Made by a program: the position numbers and the translations under genes. A stretch of DNA of 64,000 bases from Cavenderia fasciculata (lineage: Eukaryota > Evosea > Eumycetozoa > Acytosteliales > Cavenderiaceae). Under the pieces are notes generated by a model. It ran no database searches. It was not told where the DNA came from and saw only the letters and a list, made by a program, of their open reading frames with translations. The stretch covers positions 193,233-257,232 of the forward strand of contig NW_004457734.1 of assembly GCF_000203815.1 (NCBI RefSeq), written 5' to 3'. Below are positions 38,030 through 49,226 of this stretch, in pieces. Position 1 is the stretch's first letter, and every line of letters begins with the position of its first letter.

Positions 38030-38418
38030 GGTGGTAACGATCTTGAGAGGGGACCCCAGTGGTGGCGCTACAAGAGACTGCTCTGAAGATAACTTGAGTA
38101 AATAGTAAAATGAGATACTGTAATGTAATTAAACTTTGATAAAATAAAATAGATAAAGGGATGGAGATAAATATTGAGAGAAGTTAAAAAATAATAATGA
38201 AATGAAGAGCCCAAATTTGTGTGATTTAAATAGAGATCGCATTGAAGATCAAAAAAAAAAAATTAATTTAAAAAATATCTTTCTTGGAAACAATAAACCT
38301 TCACCGTAACGATCGATGCTTATTTATAGATTTATTTATATATTGATATTTATGAATGATCAATAAATTTTATCAATATTATAGATATATTTTTATCTTT
38401 ATTTTAAGCATATAAATC
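38030..38418. promoter_or_regulatory. Divergent upstream region of Fanzor and a small gene
   Basis: This is an A/T-rich region between the Fanzor start (-) and the small plus-strand gene. The Fanzor frame stays open upstream to a TAA near 38130 but has no earlier ATG. I looked for inverted or direct terminal repeats shared with 31216-31544 and found none that I would trust. Confidence 0.4.
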
Positions 38419-38945
38419 ATGAGTACAGCAACCCAAACTATCACTGCATCTCCAGCAGCAGTAGCAACAACAACAACAATCACAACACCACCAACAGGAG
38501 CATTCTTTCAACCATTCATTGGCAATCGCGTTAAACCAACATACCCATTAAGACAAGTCCAACGCATTAGAAAACAAATATCATCTACGTTAAATAGACA
38601 TACAGGTGGCGACCAAGAACTACAATCAGAGGTTCTAAGAAGTTTCAGCATATCTAAACATGGAAGAGGTATCAAGATGTTGCTCGATCCCAAAGGAGAA
38701 AAGATCTACAACGATGGTACAGTTTTTATGGCTACAAGAGATTATAGTTGTCTCAACATCATTAGAAAGATGCACAAGGAAGCAAAAGATGGGAAAAAGA
38801 ATCATTTTACAAAAACACAGTAAGTTGCATTTATCACATCAAATACCTCTTCTTTCAACCTCCCATATAAATTAGTATGGATGTTCAAACCACACTACTG
38901 AGTGTCTCATCAAGTAATACAGGATTGTGTATATATTATATTTAA
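38419..38945 (+). CDS. Small protein of unknown function
   Basis: The ATG at 38419 opens 133 codons; without splicing the frame stops at 38821-38823 (134 aa). The last codons contain a perfect donor, CA|GTAAGT at 38820. Joining it to the acceptor AAATTAG at 38875 replaces the last residue and adds about 22 residues, ending at TAA 38943-38945. The protein has a Thr/Ala/Pro-rich leader, a basic helix (LRQVQRIRKQISSTLNRH) and a compact domain (KMLLDPKGEKIYNDGTVFMA, then DYSCLNIIRKMHKEA). Codon use is gene-like and less A-rich than the flanks, which supports a real gene. I do not recognise the family. Expression and the splice are unproven. Confidence 0.5.
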
Positions 38946-40221
38946 AATTACGAGTTCATTTATACTAATTCCTTTCTTTAAAAGAATATTATCATCGGTA
39001 TCACCTTTTCATACTGCTTCACAACTAAGAGATTTTGGTTTCAAAATGATTTGAATGTGTATTGAATATATTTTTGTTATTTAATACCTATTTCAATTAT
39101 CGAGCCAATGCCAAATTTGAAATGATAGGTATGTCAATTACTACAAGTTAAATATTTTATAGTTAATACGATATACTCACCAATTCATTCTTTAAAGATA
39201 GTTTGTTGTTGTAATATTAGTTCAACTATTATCAAAAGGTTACAGTGAACCTTTTCAAACCTATTTATATATGGAACTCCACATTGATTCGAGTCAATTA
39301 TTATTCGTTGATTTCAATGATCTAGTGGTCCAATATATATACATATTTTTTTATAATAGACTGTATATACAGGTATGGATTATTATTAATATTAATTTTA
39401 TTTTTGTTTCTTCCAACTTTACACATTTTTAACTTTTTTTTTGCCATTATAGATTATAGATATGATATCGATCAAGAGTAATGGTAGCTCTATTGATTCT
39501 ACTCATATTTCCTCTTTTTATTTATCCCTTACAGCTTTATAGTTCAATATTTAATCAAACAATACATCCATATATGGTACCTATCCATAAATGATAAAGT
39601 TTAAGTATCATGTAGACTTCAACATAGTAGTAGTATATACTACAACCACCACTCAATTACTAATACATATTTTTAACATAGGTCATCCTTACTATTTTTC
39701 TATAGAACCGATTGATCTTCTTCTTAATCAACCGCTGATCTATTAAAGTTATGTATATATTCATAACATAAATTAATTTCAAAACTAACAATTCCAATCT
39801 ATCAGATATCTGTTTAATGAGACTAGTCAACAAATCGGTTCATACTATAGCTGATAGTCTTGTATTATAGCAACAAAGGTGGTTGTTTGGTCATCAACTC
39901 TACCCACCTGAATTAGAATACAAAGTTAAGTAAATTCATCACAATACAACTATCAAACCCTCAACTAATCATATTCATGCCATATTATACTTTAAATATA
40001 GATAATGAAAAGATCTATCGATTGGTAAAAGAATAATTAAAAATAAAGAAGACCATAGAGAGAAATAAGTTTTACAAATAAATAGATTCTGAGGCGGTAC
40101 TCCCAACCAAAAATTTTCAAAACCCCCAAAGAAAATAAATATTCATTTTATTAATTTTTTTTTTTAATTTGTTTTTAATATAGAATTCTTTTTTTGGTGT
40201 GTTGTATGTAACTTTTATTCA
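38946..40221. other. Intergenic region, no gene seen
   Basis: This 1.3-kb A/T-rich region holds only short structures: an 8-bp stem AAAAGGTT/AACCTTTT (39235-39256), a 14-bp palindrome GTAGTATATACTAC near 39630, and T runs before the next ATG. It presumably contains the promoter of the ankyrin-like gene at 40222. Confidence 0.45.
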
Positions 40222-42657
40222 ATGAACAACAACAATAACGAATCAACAATCATAATATTTAGAGTGATTAAATCTAAAGTATTATTAAATCTTATATTAT
40301 CATTCATACCAATAATCAATCAACTATCATTGCTATACTCTCAAAAATATCAGTTTCTATTATATAAATCTATATCTTTATTAAAGTACAGTGATCATGT
40401 TGGAGCTTGTTACAAGACTAAAAGTAGTCATCATTACGATGACGATCAAAAATACATAGAACTAAAAAGATTGCAACAACAAAGATCATTTGTTTTGTTT
40501 AGAGATAAACTATTGAATGATCGACGGTTTGTAGTCTATTTCAGAGCAATGCCAGTAATACTGAGGAATTGTAAAGATGTCACATTGTTACAAAGACTGC
40601 ATCAACAGTATCCTCACTATTTTAATTTGCCACTCACTAAACCACCACCTGAAAAGTCAAGTAGTGGTAGTAGAAGTAATAGATCAGTTCCAAGAGTGGG
40701 AACAGCGTCAACTACAACATTGGGTGATTGTATTGGATCAAAGAGTTGGGTCATTGACAATGTGGCTGCAAGTGGTAGTTTGGCATGTTTGGTCTATACA
40801 ATTGAAAGTATTGGTATTGAACCTACTACCATGACACTCGAGATGGCTTGCGAGTATGGTCAATTATCAATACTCGGCTTTATTCAAGAAAACTATCCAT
40901 CGTTGCCAATTGGTAGAGCATTTGAATTGGCCACCTACAATGCACATCCCTCCATTGTACAATTTCTATTAGAGAATAAAACAGACGAGTCATTCAGCTC
41001 TGTTTCTCTTGTCAATGCTGCAAGAAATCAAAACAAAGAGAATAATCTAAAGATTTGTACACTGCTCTTTGAATATTCTAAAACGAGACACGGTGGTAGT
41101 GAAGAAGGAGATAGATTTGGTTTGGTTGATAATTCAGTCATGTCTGGGTCATTGGAGATTGTTAAGTTGTTTCATAGTCATTATGGTCATTCAAAGAATG
41201 CACTTGACATGGCTGCCGAACTAGGGTATTTGGATATAGTTATGTATCTCGATCAAGTTGGAGCACCTGCATCTACGAGTGCAATGGATTATAGTGCAAA
41301 GAATGGACACTTGGATGTAGTAAAATACCTAAAAGAACATAGAAAGGAAGGGTGTTCACCAGACATATTGAAAAAGACATTGGTTGGTGGATCTATTGAT
41401 GTTTTTAAATACCTTTATTTTAACGTACTTGGTGGTGAAGGAGGTAGTGTTGGGACGGTTGATTTAGCATCGTATATTAGTAATGTCACAAGTGGAAACA
41501 TTCCACTCTTACAATTTATAAGAGAGTGTTGTATGTTGACACAACCACCACCCACCAACTTGTTGTCACAAGTAATCACTCGTGGACAAGGCGATCGTTT
41601 TGCCATGGCAAAATACCTCATCGAGAGTGAGATGGTGGTTCAGCCAGATCATCCAGATTATGTCTACGAACAATCATTAATCATGCAAGGATTGGTTAGA
41701 CGTGGTCCACTATCACTATTTCTCTATCTAGTAGTAGATACGTTTAAAATCGACTTGACCAACAAACCATTGTCAGAGGATATTTGGGAGCAACTAAAAA
41801 GAGAGTATGATGGTCAAGTACTGGTTTATATGCTCCAACAAAACAAGCATCATTTAGAGGTGGTGCATTACAACGATATTCTTATCAACGGTAATCCCCC
41901 CTACTTGCAAGTACTAGAGTATATTTGGGAGGTGTGTCCAGATGCATACTCATACTCGCCGTATACAAGTCGACTTGCCAACCGAGTGTGCACACTCGAT
42001 CAAAAACAACAACGTATCGATATTTTCAAATTCCTCCATCGCAATCAACTTGTCAGTCAGTTCACCCTACCAAAACTAATTTCCCAAACGCTTCAACATG
42101 ATGGTGATTTTGTCTGTGCAATTCTATTACACTCTTTTATCGAAGAGGAGGAGGAGGAGGAGGATAAGAGTAGTAGAATAGTGGTAGAAAAGTTATTTGA
42201 AGATGCTGCCAATAAGGGGTCACTTGAAATGATACGATTTCTGGTCAACCGGTACCCACAACATATAATCTTTGAATATAAAAGACACGATGCGTTGTGT
42301 CTAGCTGCGAAGCATGGACACTTTGAAATTGTCGATTATTTGATCAACAACCAAATTCACCCTCCTCTTGACATACTGTCTCGGTCACTATTACAAGATT
42401 CAAATATCATTGATTGTGCAGCACAATCCAACAAATTAGAGATACTTGCCCATGTTGTTGGAAAATTTCCGAGTATCCTACCAACACACCGTTCATTAAT
42501 TGGGACCAGTCTTGATGTTCCACAATACCTAGCCAATCACTATAACCTAGATGACCTAATCCTATCATGTAAAGGTGAATCTAATTATTTTATTTTATTA
42601 AGAAATGCAAAAAATGATTTAATTAATCAAAATCAAAATAATCAAAATAACAATCAA

Positions 42658-42688
<31 letters not shown>

Positions 42689-42771
42689 GGAATAGTGATA
42701 ACATACCAACATCAACATCAAAATCTTTTGGACTCTTAAACATATTTAAAAGTGTATTTAAGAAATATTAG
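40222..42771 (+). CDS. Ankyrin-like repeat protein, paralogue of the gene at 1-863
   Basis: A single exon encodes 849 aa. The N-terminus (IFRVIKSKVLLNLILSFIPI) and the segments FVVYFRAMPVILRNCKDV and SKSWVIDNVAASGS match the partial gene at the left edge almost residue for residue. A solenoid follows, with ankyrin-like repeats such as ALDMAAELGYLDIVMYL, AMDYSAKNGHLDVVKYL and ALCLAAKHGHFEIVDYL. Near residue 640 there is a Glu run, and near the end an Asn/Gln run of about 25 residues. The final FGLLNIFKSVFKKY is a short basic amphipathic end. No catalytic domain is visible, so it is probably a scaffold of unknown partner. The family is well supported; the function is unknown. Confidence 0.85.
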
Positions 42772-43304
42772 TAGTAACCTTTATGAATTCTATACTTTTA
42801 AATAAATACTTTTGTACACTCTACCTTCTCCATCTTATGTAAATATCTATAAATATATATATATAAAAATCAAAACAGATAATTGTTTAAAAATAAAAAA
42901 TGATTTTGATTTTTGAAAAAATCAATTTCCTTTAAAGGATTAATGGGGGTTCATTCATTTCATTTTTTTTAATAATAATGGGTCTCCTCTCTTTGTGTCA
43001 ACCATTGACAAACTAGTAAACACACACAATATGCACATCAATTTCAGTTTATATAATTAGCTATCAGGGTGATCTAATACCAACCACAAACATTAATCAT
43101 TTATCATTACTAATATAAATTGTTGTTGTTCTGTACATTAACTGCCACAGAATATTATACATAAATAATATAGATAAATATAAATACATTCAAAAAAACA
43201 TCTATCATTTCTAAAACAAATAATAATAATAATAATAATAATTATCATTTTAATATAATATAATTTATATTTATATATATGTGTTAATTCTAATATAACG
43301 TATA
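42772..43304. promoter_or_regulatory. Intergenic region between co-oriented genes
   Basis: This A/T-rich stretch contains the 3' end of the ankyrin-like gene and the promoter of the acetyltransferase gene. I see a T run at 42964-42971 and a TAA/TAAT repeat near 43220, but no further gene. Confidence 0.4.
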
Positions 43305-43547
43305 ATGTTTATACATTATGAAGATCAAGCATTCAATGATTTATCAGAGGATTGGAAATTAGCTATATTGGATCTATTTAATCACAGCTATGGTAGGTGG
43401 AGTAGAGACGTCAAACCTCCACGCGTACCAGGGTCACGTGTTAGAATGACTCTAAGACAATTAAATCAAAGAAGTAAGAATTCTTTTGTCATTCTTGCAA
43501 AGACTGCTTCATTGTCACCAAATAATAATTATAATAATAATAATAGT

Positions 43548-43584
<37 letters not shown>

Positions 43585-44129
43585 TTAAGAATGAATTAGT
43601 TGGATATGCATTATATACAAAATTTATGGTACCTCAAATGGGAGAGGCAAGATGGATAGTACAATTTGTAGTTTCTGGTGAATACAGACACCATCATATA
43701 GGTAGAGAATTAATATCACATGCTTTGGGAACAGGATGGACTGTATCAGGTCTAGTCAGCAGTAACCCCTATGCAATTAGGTGTCTCGAAAAGGCATCGT
43801 CGTCGCAATGTAGTTCTGTAGAGACTTGTAAATATGTAGATACCGTCATTCAATGTTGTAATATATCCTATATACGGCGATCACCACTACACTGTACGCA
43901 ATCCCAATCATTGATAGATACTCGATTCCGACTTGACCATACCGACAGTTTAAAATACCTAGAGGATGAAAAAGAAAAGGGTCATTGGAAATTGGGTGAT
44001 CATCTACCTGAAGGAATGGAATTTGTTGGTTTAGTATTTAATCATCAATTATTAAATAATAATAATAATAATAACAAACAATTTGACAATGACGATGATG
44101 ATGACGATGATGATGATGAGGGAATATAA
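43305..44129 (+). CDS. GNAT-family N-acetyltransferase
   Basis: A single exon encodes 274 aa. After a helical start (LAILDLFNHSYGRW) and a strand NSFVILAKTA there is a poly-Asn insert of about 25 residues. LVGYALYTKF and then WIVQFVVSGEYRHHHIGREL follow. The latter is GNAT motif A: a beta-4 strand followed by the R-x-x-x-I-G acetyl-CoA pyrophosphate loop. GLVSSNPYAIRCLEKA matches motif B, where Asn and the later helix contact CoA. The C-terminus is acidic (Asn and Asp runs). The reaction would be acetyl transfer from acetyl-CoA to an amine; the substrate is unknown. The loop reads RHHHIG rather than the common RGxGIG, so binding may be atypical. The family is reasonably sure and the substrate is not. 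Confidence 0.7.
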
Positions 44130-44879
44130 AAGAAAAACATAGTCATCAAGTTGGGGATTTTTATAACCTATAAATAGAAATATAAATATATATTGTAATA
44201 AATGTAAATGTAAATACATATAAATCTAGTGTAGGGGCATTTATATATACCTCTCTCTCTCTCTTTTCTTTTTTCTTTTGATACATGCCATACTACCTTA
44301 CCTTGTTTCAATATCTCCATGGATGATTCCAATTGTATTTCAAACCATTTAGTTTGACAGATGTTTCACTTGATGACAAAGCAAATGGGTTGAAATACAA
44401 TCGGACTGGGCAAGTTAAAACAATACTAACCTAGTAAAGTAAACTCTCTTTTTATCATTGATGGCAGTGGGCTCCATTAATACTAATGATACACTTGAAA
44501 CACCTAAAATACAAAAAATAGTCTAGACTATGTTACCGAATTAAATTTTAAACTCTCCAAGTGTAAGATTTAAACCTGCTAATGATTCAATAACTAATAA
44601 ATAAATAAGATATGTGATGAAGTAAATAGTATATATTATAATAGCTTATACTACAAAACCACCTAAGAAAGTGAAAGACATTTATGATTGAAATTTGCAC
44701 CTGTGATGCCTTTAATTTTTCTTTTTCCTTTTAATTTTTTTCAAGACAGAATCTTCATTGTTTGTCTTGAAGTGATTTTTATTATTAATATTAATATATA
44801 TATCTATATATTTATTTATATTATATTTAATATCAATCGATAGAAGATATCAATACTACAGAGAATAGAATAGAGAAAG
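44130..44879. other. Intergenic region with a precursor-like hairpin
   Basis: No ORF is supported between the acetyltransferase and Vps11 genes. The notable element is the hairpin at 44332-44401. A TC repeat (44251-44264) and an A/T-rich inverted repeat TAGTATA...TATACTA near 44630 are also present. The Vps11 promoter is presumably in the last 150 bp. Confidence 0.45.
44332..44401. ncRNA. Compact 25-bp hairpin, candidate small-RNA precursor
   Basis: The 25-nt arm 44332-44356 (ATTGTATTTCAAACCATTTA plus five) pairs with 44377-44401 at about 22 of 25 positions, around a 20-nt loop. The geometry (70 nt, long stem, small loop, few mismatches) resembles a pre-miRNA. Dictyostelids do encode miRNAs. 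Strand and expression cannot be told from sequence; a short inverted repeat of a small element is the alternative. Confidence 0.35.
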
Positions 44880-47800
44880 ATGATACAGTGGAAGAAGTTT
44901 CCCTTCTTTGAAAAGGAATTGGTCAAAGAAGATGGAGCTCAAAACCCAAATACTACCATTCAAGTATGATATCATCACCTATGATCAAAGCAAAGACTAT
45001 ATCTCTTTTGAGAGAGATAGAGAGATAGAGAGATAGATAGATTAAAGAGAGAGTGAGAGTAGTACAAGAAGTATAACTAACTTTGATCATCATCATCATT
45101 ATTATTATTATTATAATATTAGAAAATGAAAATATCATGTACAACAAGTGGTAGAGGTTGTTTGATTGTAGGTGATTCAGAAGGTTTCATTTCATTCTTT
45201 GATAGAGAGATGACTGCAACTTCATTCCATGCATACCGTCAATTTGTTACACATCTTCATCAACTAAGAGAGAGAAACTTTTTGATTTCTATTGGTCATG
45301 ATGATGCTGCCTCTAACCCATTACTTCGTATTTGGAATCTTGATAAAAAGGATAATGATACTCCATTATGTGTTAGAGCTATAAAGATTGAAAGAACTGT
45401 TGTTGTATGTAAATAGAAATAGAAATAGAAAAAGAGGTTGAAACTAATGTTTATGTTTAATGTTTAAATATTTAGATTACATCATTGGCAGTATTGGAGG
45501 ATTTATCACAAATTTGTATTGGTTTTGCAAATGGAGAAGTTATATCGATTAGAGGTGATATATTTAGAGACAAGGTTATGAAGACTAAAGTGATGAAACC
45601 ACCTGGTGAAGATCCAGTCACTGGAATGGGTTTCATGACAAAACAAACACCTCATCCTGTATTGTTTGTTGTTACTACTTCAAAGGTTTATACTTATATT
45701 AGAGATCAAGAGGTAAGTAAAACAAAACACAGATATTATTTTAATTTATATATTAATTAAATTTTTGTTAATAGATGATAATTGAAGATGAAGGAGGAGC
45801 AGAGATGGGATGTTTTGTAATGGGAGATGATCAAACACCTATTATTGGTAGATCAGATGCTATCTATTATTATAATACTGATGGACGTGGACCGTGTTTT
45901 GCATTTAGTGGACCCAAGCAGAGACTGCTTTCATTCCGTTCGTATTTGGTGGTGGTGAGTCAAGAGTCGTCGGGTGGTGGTGGGTCGGGTATTGGATACC
46001 CAACATCACCGAGCGGGTCCCAAGGAGGGTCGTTTGCCAAGCAACAGGTGACACTCAACATATACGACACCAAGAATAGATATGTCGGCTTTACAGACAA
46101 GTTTGAGGGCATTTCATTCATCTCTTGTGAATGGGGCTCGATCTTTATCTTTACCACCGACAATAAGCTCTTCCAACTCGAAGAAAAGGACACTCAGACC
46201 AAGTTGGAGACACTCTTTAAAAAGAATTTGTATAGTGTCGCCATTGACCTGGCCAAGAGTAACCACTATGACAATAACTCCATCTCGGATATTTACAGAA
46301 AGTATGGCGACCATTTGTACGGCAAGGGTGACTTTGACAATGCTATTGCTCAGTATCTTTGTACGATTGGAAAGTTGGAGCCGAGTTATGTGATTCGTAA
46401 GTTTTTGGATGCGCAGCGTATCCACAACCTCACCAGTTACTTGCAAGCACTGCATGAAAAGAATCTTGCCAATGAAGACCATACCACACTGCTACTCAAC
46501 TGTTACACCAAGCTCAAGGATGTCAAGAAACTCGACCAGTTTATCAAGACAGAGTCAGAGATGAACTTTAACGTCATTACAGCCATCAAGGTGTGTAGAC
46601 AGGCTGGATACCACGAACATGCACTCTACCTCTCTCTCAAGCATCGTCAGCATGATCTCTACCTCAAGATTCTCTTGGAGGATTTGGGTGACGATCAAAA
46701 GGCACTAGACTATATCCAAACGCTCAAATTAGAGGAAGCACAAAAGAATCTAAAGACCTATGGTAAAATGTTGGTATCGAATTTGCCCGAGCCCACAACC
46801 AACCTTTTAATGCGTATCTTTACCGACTATCAGCCATCACACTCGATTTCCTTCCCATCGTCTTCGTTGCCATCGCCAACTGCCTTGCCAGAGGTTCGAT
46901 CTGCATTTTCAGATTTTAATTTTCAAGACAAGCAAAAGGCAACGCCTGATGAATTTATCGATATTTTCGTCAATCAACCCGAATGGTTGATCAAGTTTTT
47001 AGAGTATATGATTCAAACTGGAAACGACTCTGCTCAAATCTATAATACTCTTTTGGAATTGTATTTACGTGATGATATGGGTCACCATGGTATGAATGGT
47101 AATCATCTATCTAAAACTCAAAAAGAAGAAAACAAAGCTCAACGTTTAGAAAAGGCTTATGAATTTTTAACAAATCAAAAGGTAAGAAAATAGATAGAAA
47201 AAGAATTATACTTATTATTATATGATTATTAACATATTTTTATTTTATTTTTTAGAATGGATTTGATGAAGATCATGCATTGATTCTTGCACAAGTACAT
47301 AATTGGAAACAAGGAATTCTTTATCTTTATGAAAAATTGAAATTGTATAATGAAATTATAGAGTATCATATGGAGAATAGTGATTTTGAAGGTTTAATTA
47401 AAGCATGTAAAAAGTATGGTGACAAAGATCCAAATCTTTGGGTACAAGTTTTATCCTATTTTGCAACAAACAAGGAAAATTGTCAAAATGAAATTGCTGA
47501 AGTATTATCAAGTAAGTAATATATATTTATTTATACATATAAATTCATTTTTAGAATTAAATTAAATTAATTAATTTATTTATTATTTATTTAATTTTTT
47601 TTTAGATATTGATAAAGATAATTTAATCCCACCATTGTTGGTTATTCAAATTCTTTCACAAAACAAAAATACTACATTACAAGTTATCAAGGATTATATT
47701 TCAAGAAGATTATCACAAGAAACTCAACAAATTGATAAAGATTATGCATCCATTAGACAATATGCAGAGGAAACTGATAAAATGAGAAATGAAATTAATG

Positions 47801-48174
47801 AATTAAGAACAAAGTATGTAAAAAAGGAAATAGGATATATTCTCAAATTTACATAATACTTATTTATTTATTTATTTATTTATTTATTGTTTAGTGCTAA
47901 AATATTCCAACAAACAAAATGTGTTGTTTGTCAAAGTCCACTTGATTTACCATCGATTCATTTCCTTTGTCAACATAGTTTCCATCAAAGATGTCTTGGT
48001 GATAATGAAAGAGAATGTCCCATTTGTGCACCAGACAATAAGAGAATTCTTGAAATCAAAAAGGCACAATCTGAATCTGCAGGTCAACACAATCAATTCT
48101 TTAAGGTTTTGGAAAGTTCTCAAGATGGTTTCTCAACTGTTAGTGAATACTTTGGTAGAGGTATTCTTTCTTAA
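44880..48174 (+). CDS. vps11: Vps11, HOPS/CORVET tethering subunit
   Basis: Seven exons (44880-44963, 45123-45404, 45476-45712, 45775-47181, 47256-47511, 47606-47813, 47895-48174) join in phase into 917 aa. The N-terminus (MIQWKKFPFFEKELVKE) and the first beta-propeller blades (GRGCLIVGDSEGFISFFDRE, NPLLRIWNLDK, PLCVRAI) match Vps11 closely. The middle is an alpha-solenoid with the clathrin-heavy-chain-like repeat (FDNAIAQYLCTIGKLEPSYV). A coiled coil follows (residues ~770-815), and then a RING-H2 finger: CVVC, CQHSFHQRC and CPIC. Vps11 is a core subunit of HOPS and CORVET, which tether endosomes and lysosomes and carry a RING used to hold Vps18. Length is close to that of human VPS11 (941 aa). 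Start, domains and end all agree. Confidence 0.96.
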
Positions 48175-48424
48175 AAATACAATCCATTCACCCTCTACCG
48201 TACAGCACATACACCAACCATTACACTTGTTGTCATACTAGTTTTATAAATCTTTAATAATTAATCATTAACCAACCATCCATCCTTCATTTACATTAAA
48301 ATAAATAATAATAATAATCCCAAATCACAATCACATAATTAAAGTCTCATTTAAATGATAATTTATAAATAATATCTATTCTCTCTTCTCTTATCCTAAG
48401 TTCGTGTTTAGTCAAGTCTTGGGA

Positions 48425-49102
48425 ATGGGATCAAAAAAAAAAAAGAGCAAATTCAATCAAATTATTAATAGAATCAAAGTCAGACAACTACTCGTTGATC
48501 GGGTGACAAACAATGATTCAGAGAAACTAGTCAAGAGATACTACAATCAAAATAGAGAAGAACGAACCCCAGACCTTTATGGATTCCTACAAGACATACT
48601 TGTTCATCCAAATATGAATAACTTGACATTTGAAGAATCATGGTACAAAGATTAGTTAACTAGTGACAAATGTATCAATACTATCGAGTAGTGAACAAAT
48701 ACAATTGATTGATATGTATTTTTTTGGTTTTTCTAGAACAAAAATAGATGCAAATCAATTCATTGGTCATGTGGCAAAAAGGTGTGGTGATTCAACATTC
48801 CTTTGTATTTGTTGGGATCGGTTTCATCAAGATAAAACAATACCCAAATTAAATGTGTTGGTAATGGCTGGATGCAAACTAGATGTAAATGACTTGCTGA
48901 CTACAAATCTATGATCCATTTCTTATTGTCAAGTGCGTTGGATTCTTCACTACATAATAATTTCTTGGAAGTGGTTTATCATTCTATGGAACGTTTCACA
49001 AGTGAAGATCATATCGATCTCTATATAATTGATAAGTTAATTCAAACAATCACTAGCTCTATCAAAAAATACTCTTTTAGTTCAAACAATGACAGACACT
49101 AA
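48425..49102 (+). pseudogene. Decayed paralogue of the gene at 49215-51524
   Basis: Three short frames in two phases (48425-48655, about 48663-48914 and 48911-49102) are separated by stops. The first, from ATG 48425, reads a lysine-rich start and then FNQIINRIKVRQLLVDRV and LVKRYYNQ...ILVHPNMNNLTFEE. This aligns with WIKLINRISTRELIKTRL and VDRYYKEMLRHPNLMCKTFN of the intact minus-strand gene that ends just beyond it. The second frame retains helical-repeat residues (HVAKRCGDSTFLCICWDRFH). Frame changes, absence of GT-AG explanations and shortness (about 220 codons against 769) point to a truncated pseudogene. Confidence 0.65.
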
Positions 49103-49171
49103 ACTTAGAATAACAAAACCTATTAAAAAACAAAAACTAATAAACAATTGATCGACATTAAATAAATTAAA

Positions 49172-49173
49172 TT

Positions 49174-49225
<52 letters not shown>
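49172..49225. repeat. (TTTA)n tetranucleotide array
   Basis: This is a run of about 13 TTTA units between the tail-to-tail paralogues. It runs into the stop codon of the minus-strand gene at 49215-49217. Confidence 0.9.

Positions 49226-49226
<1 letters not shown>

Noticed and set aside
31216-38418. Terminal inverted repeats or target-site duplications around the Fanzor gene
   Set aside because: Comparison of both flanks gave only short A/T-rich matches that are expected by chance, so no element ends are claimed.
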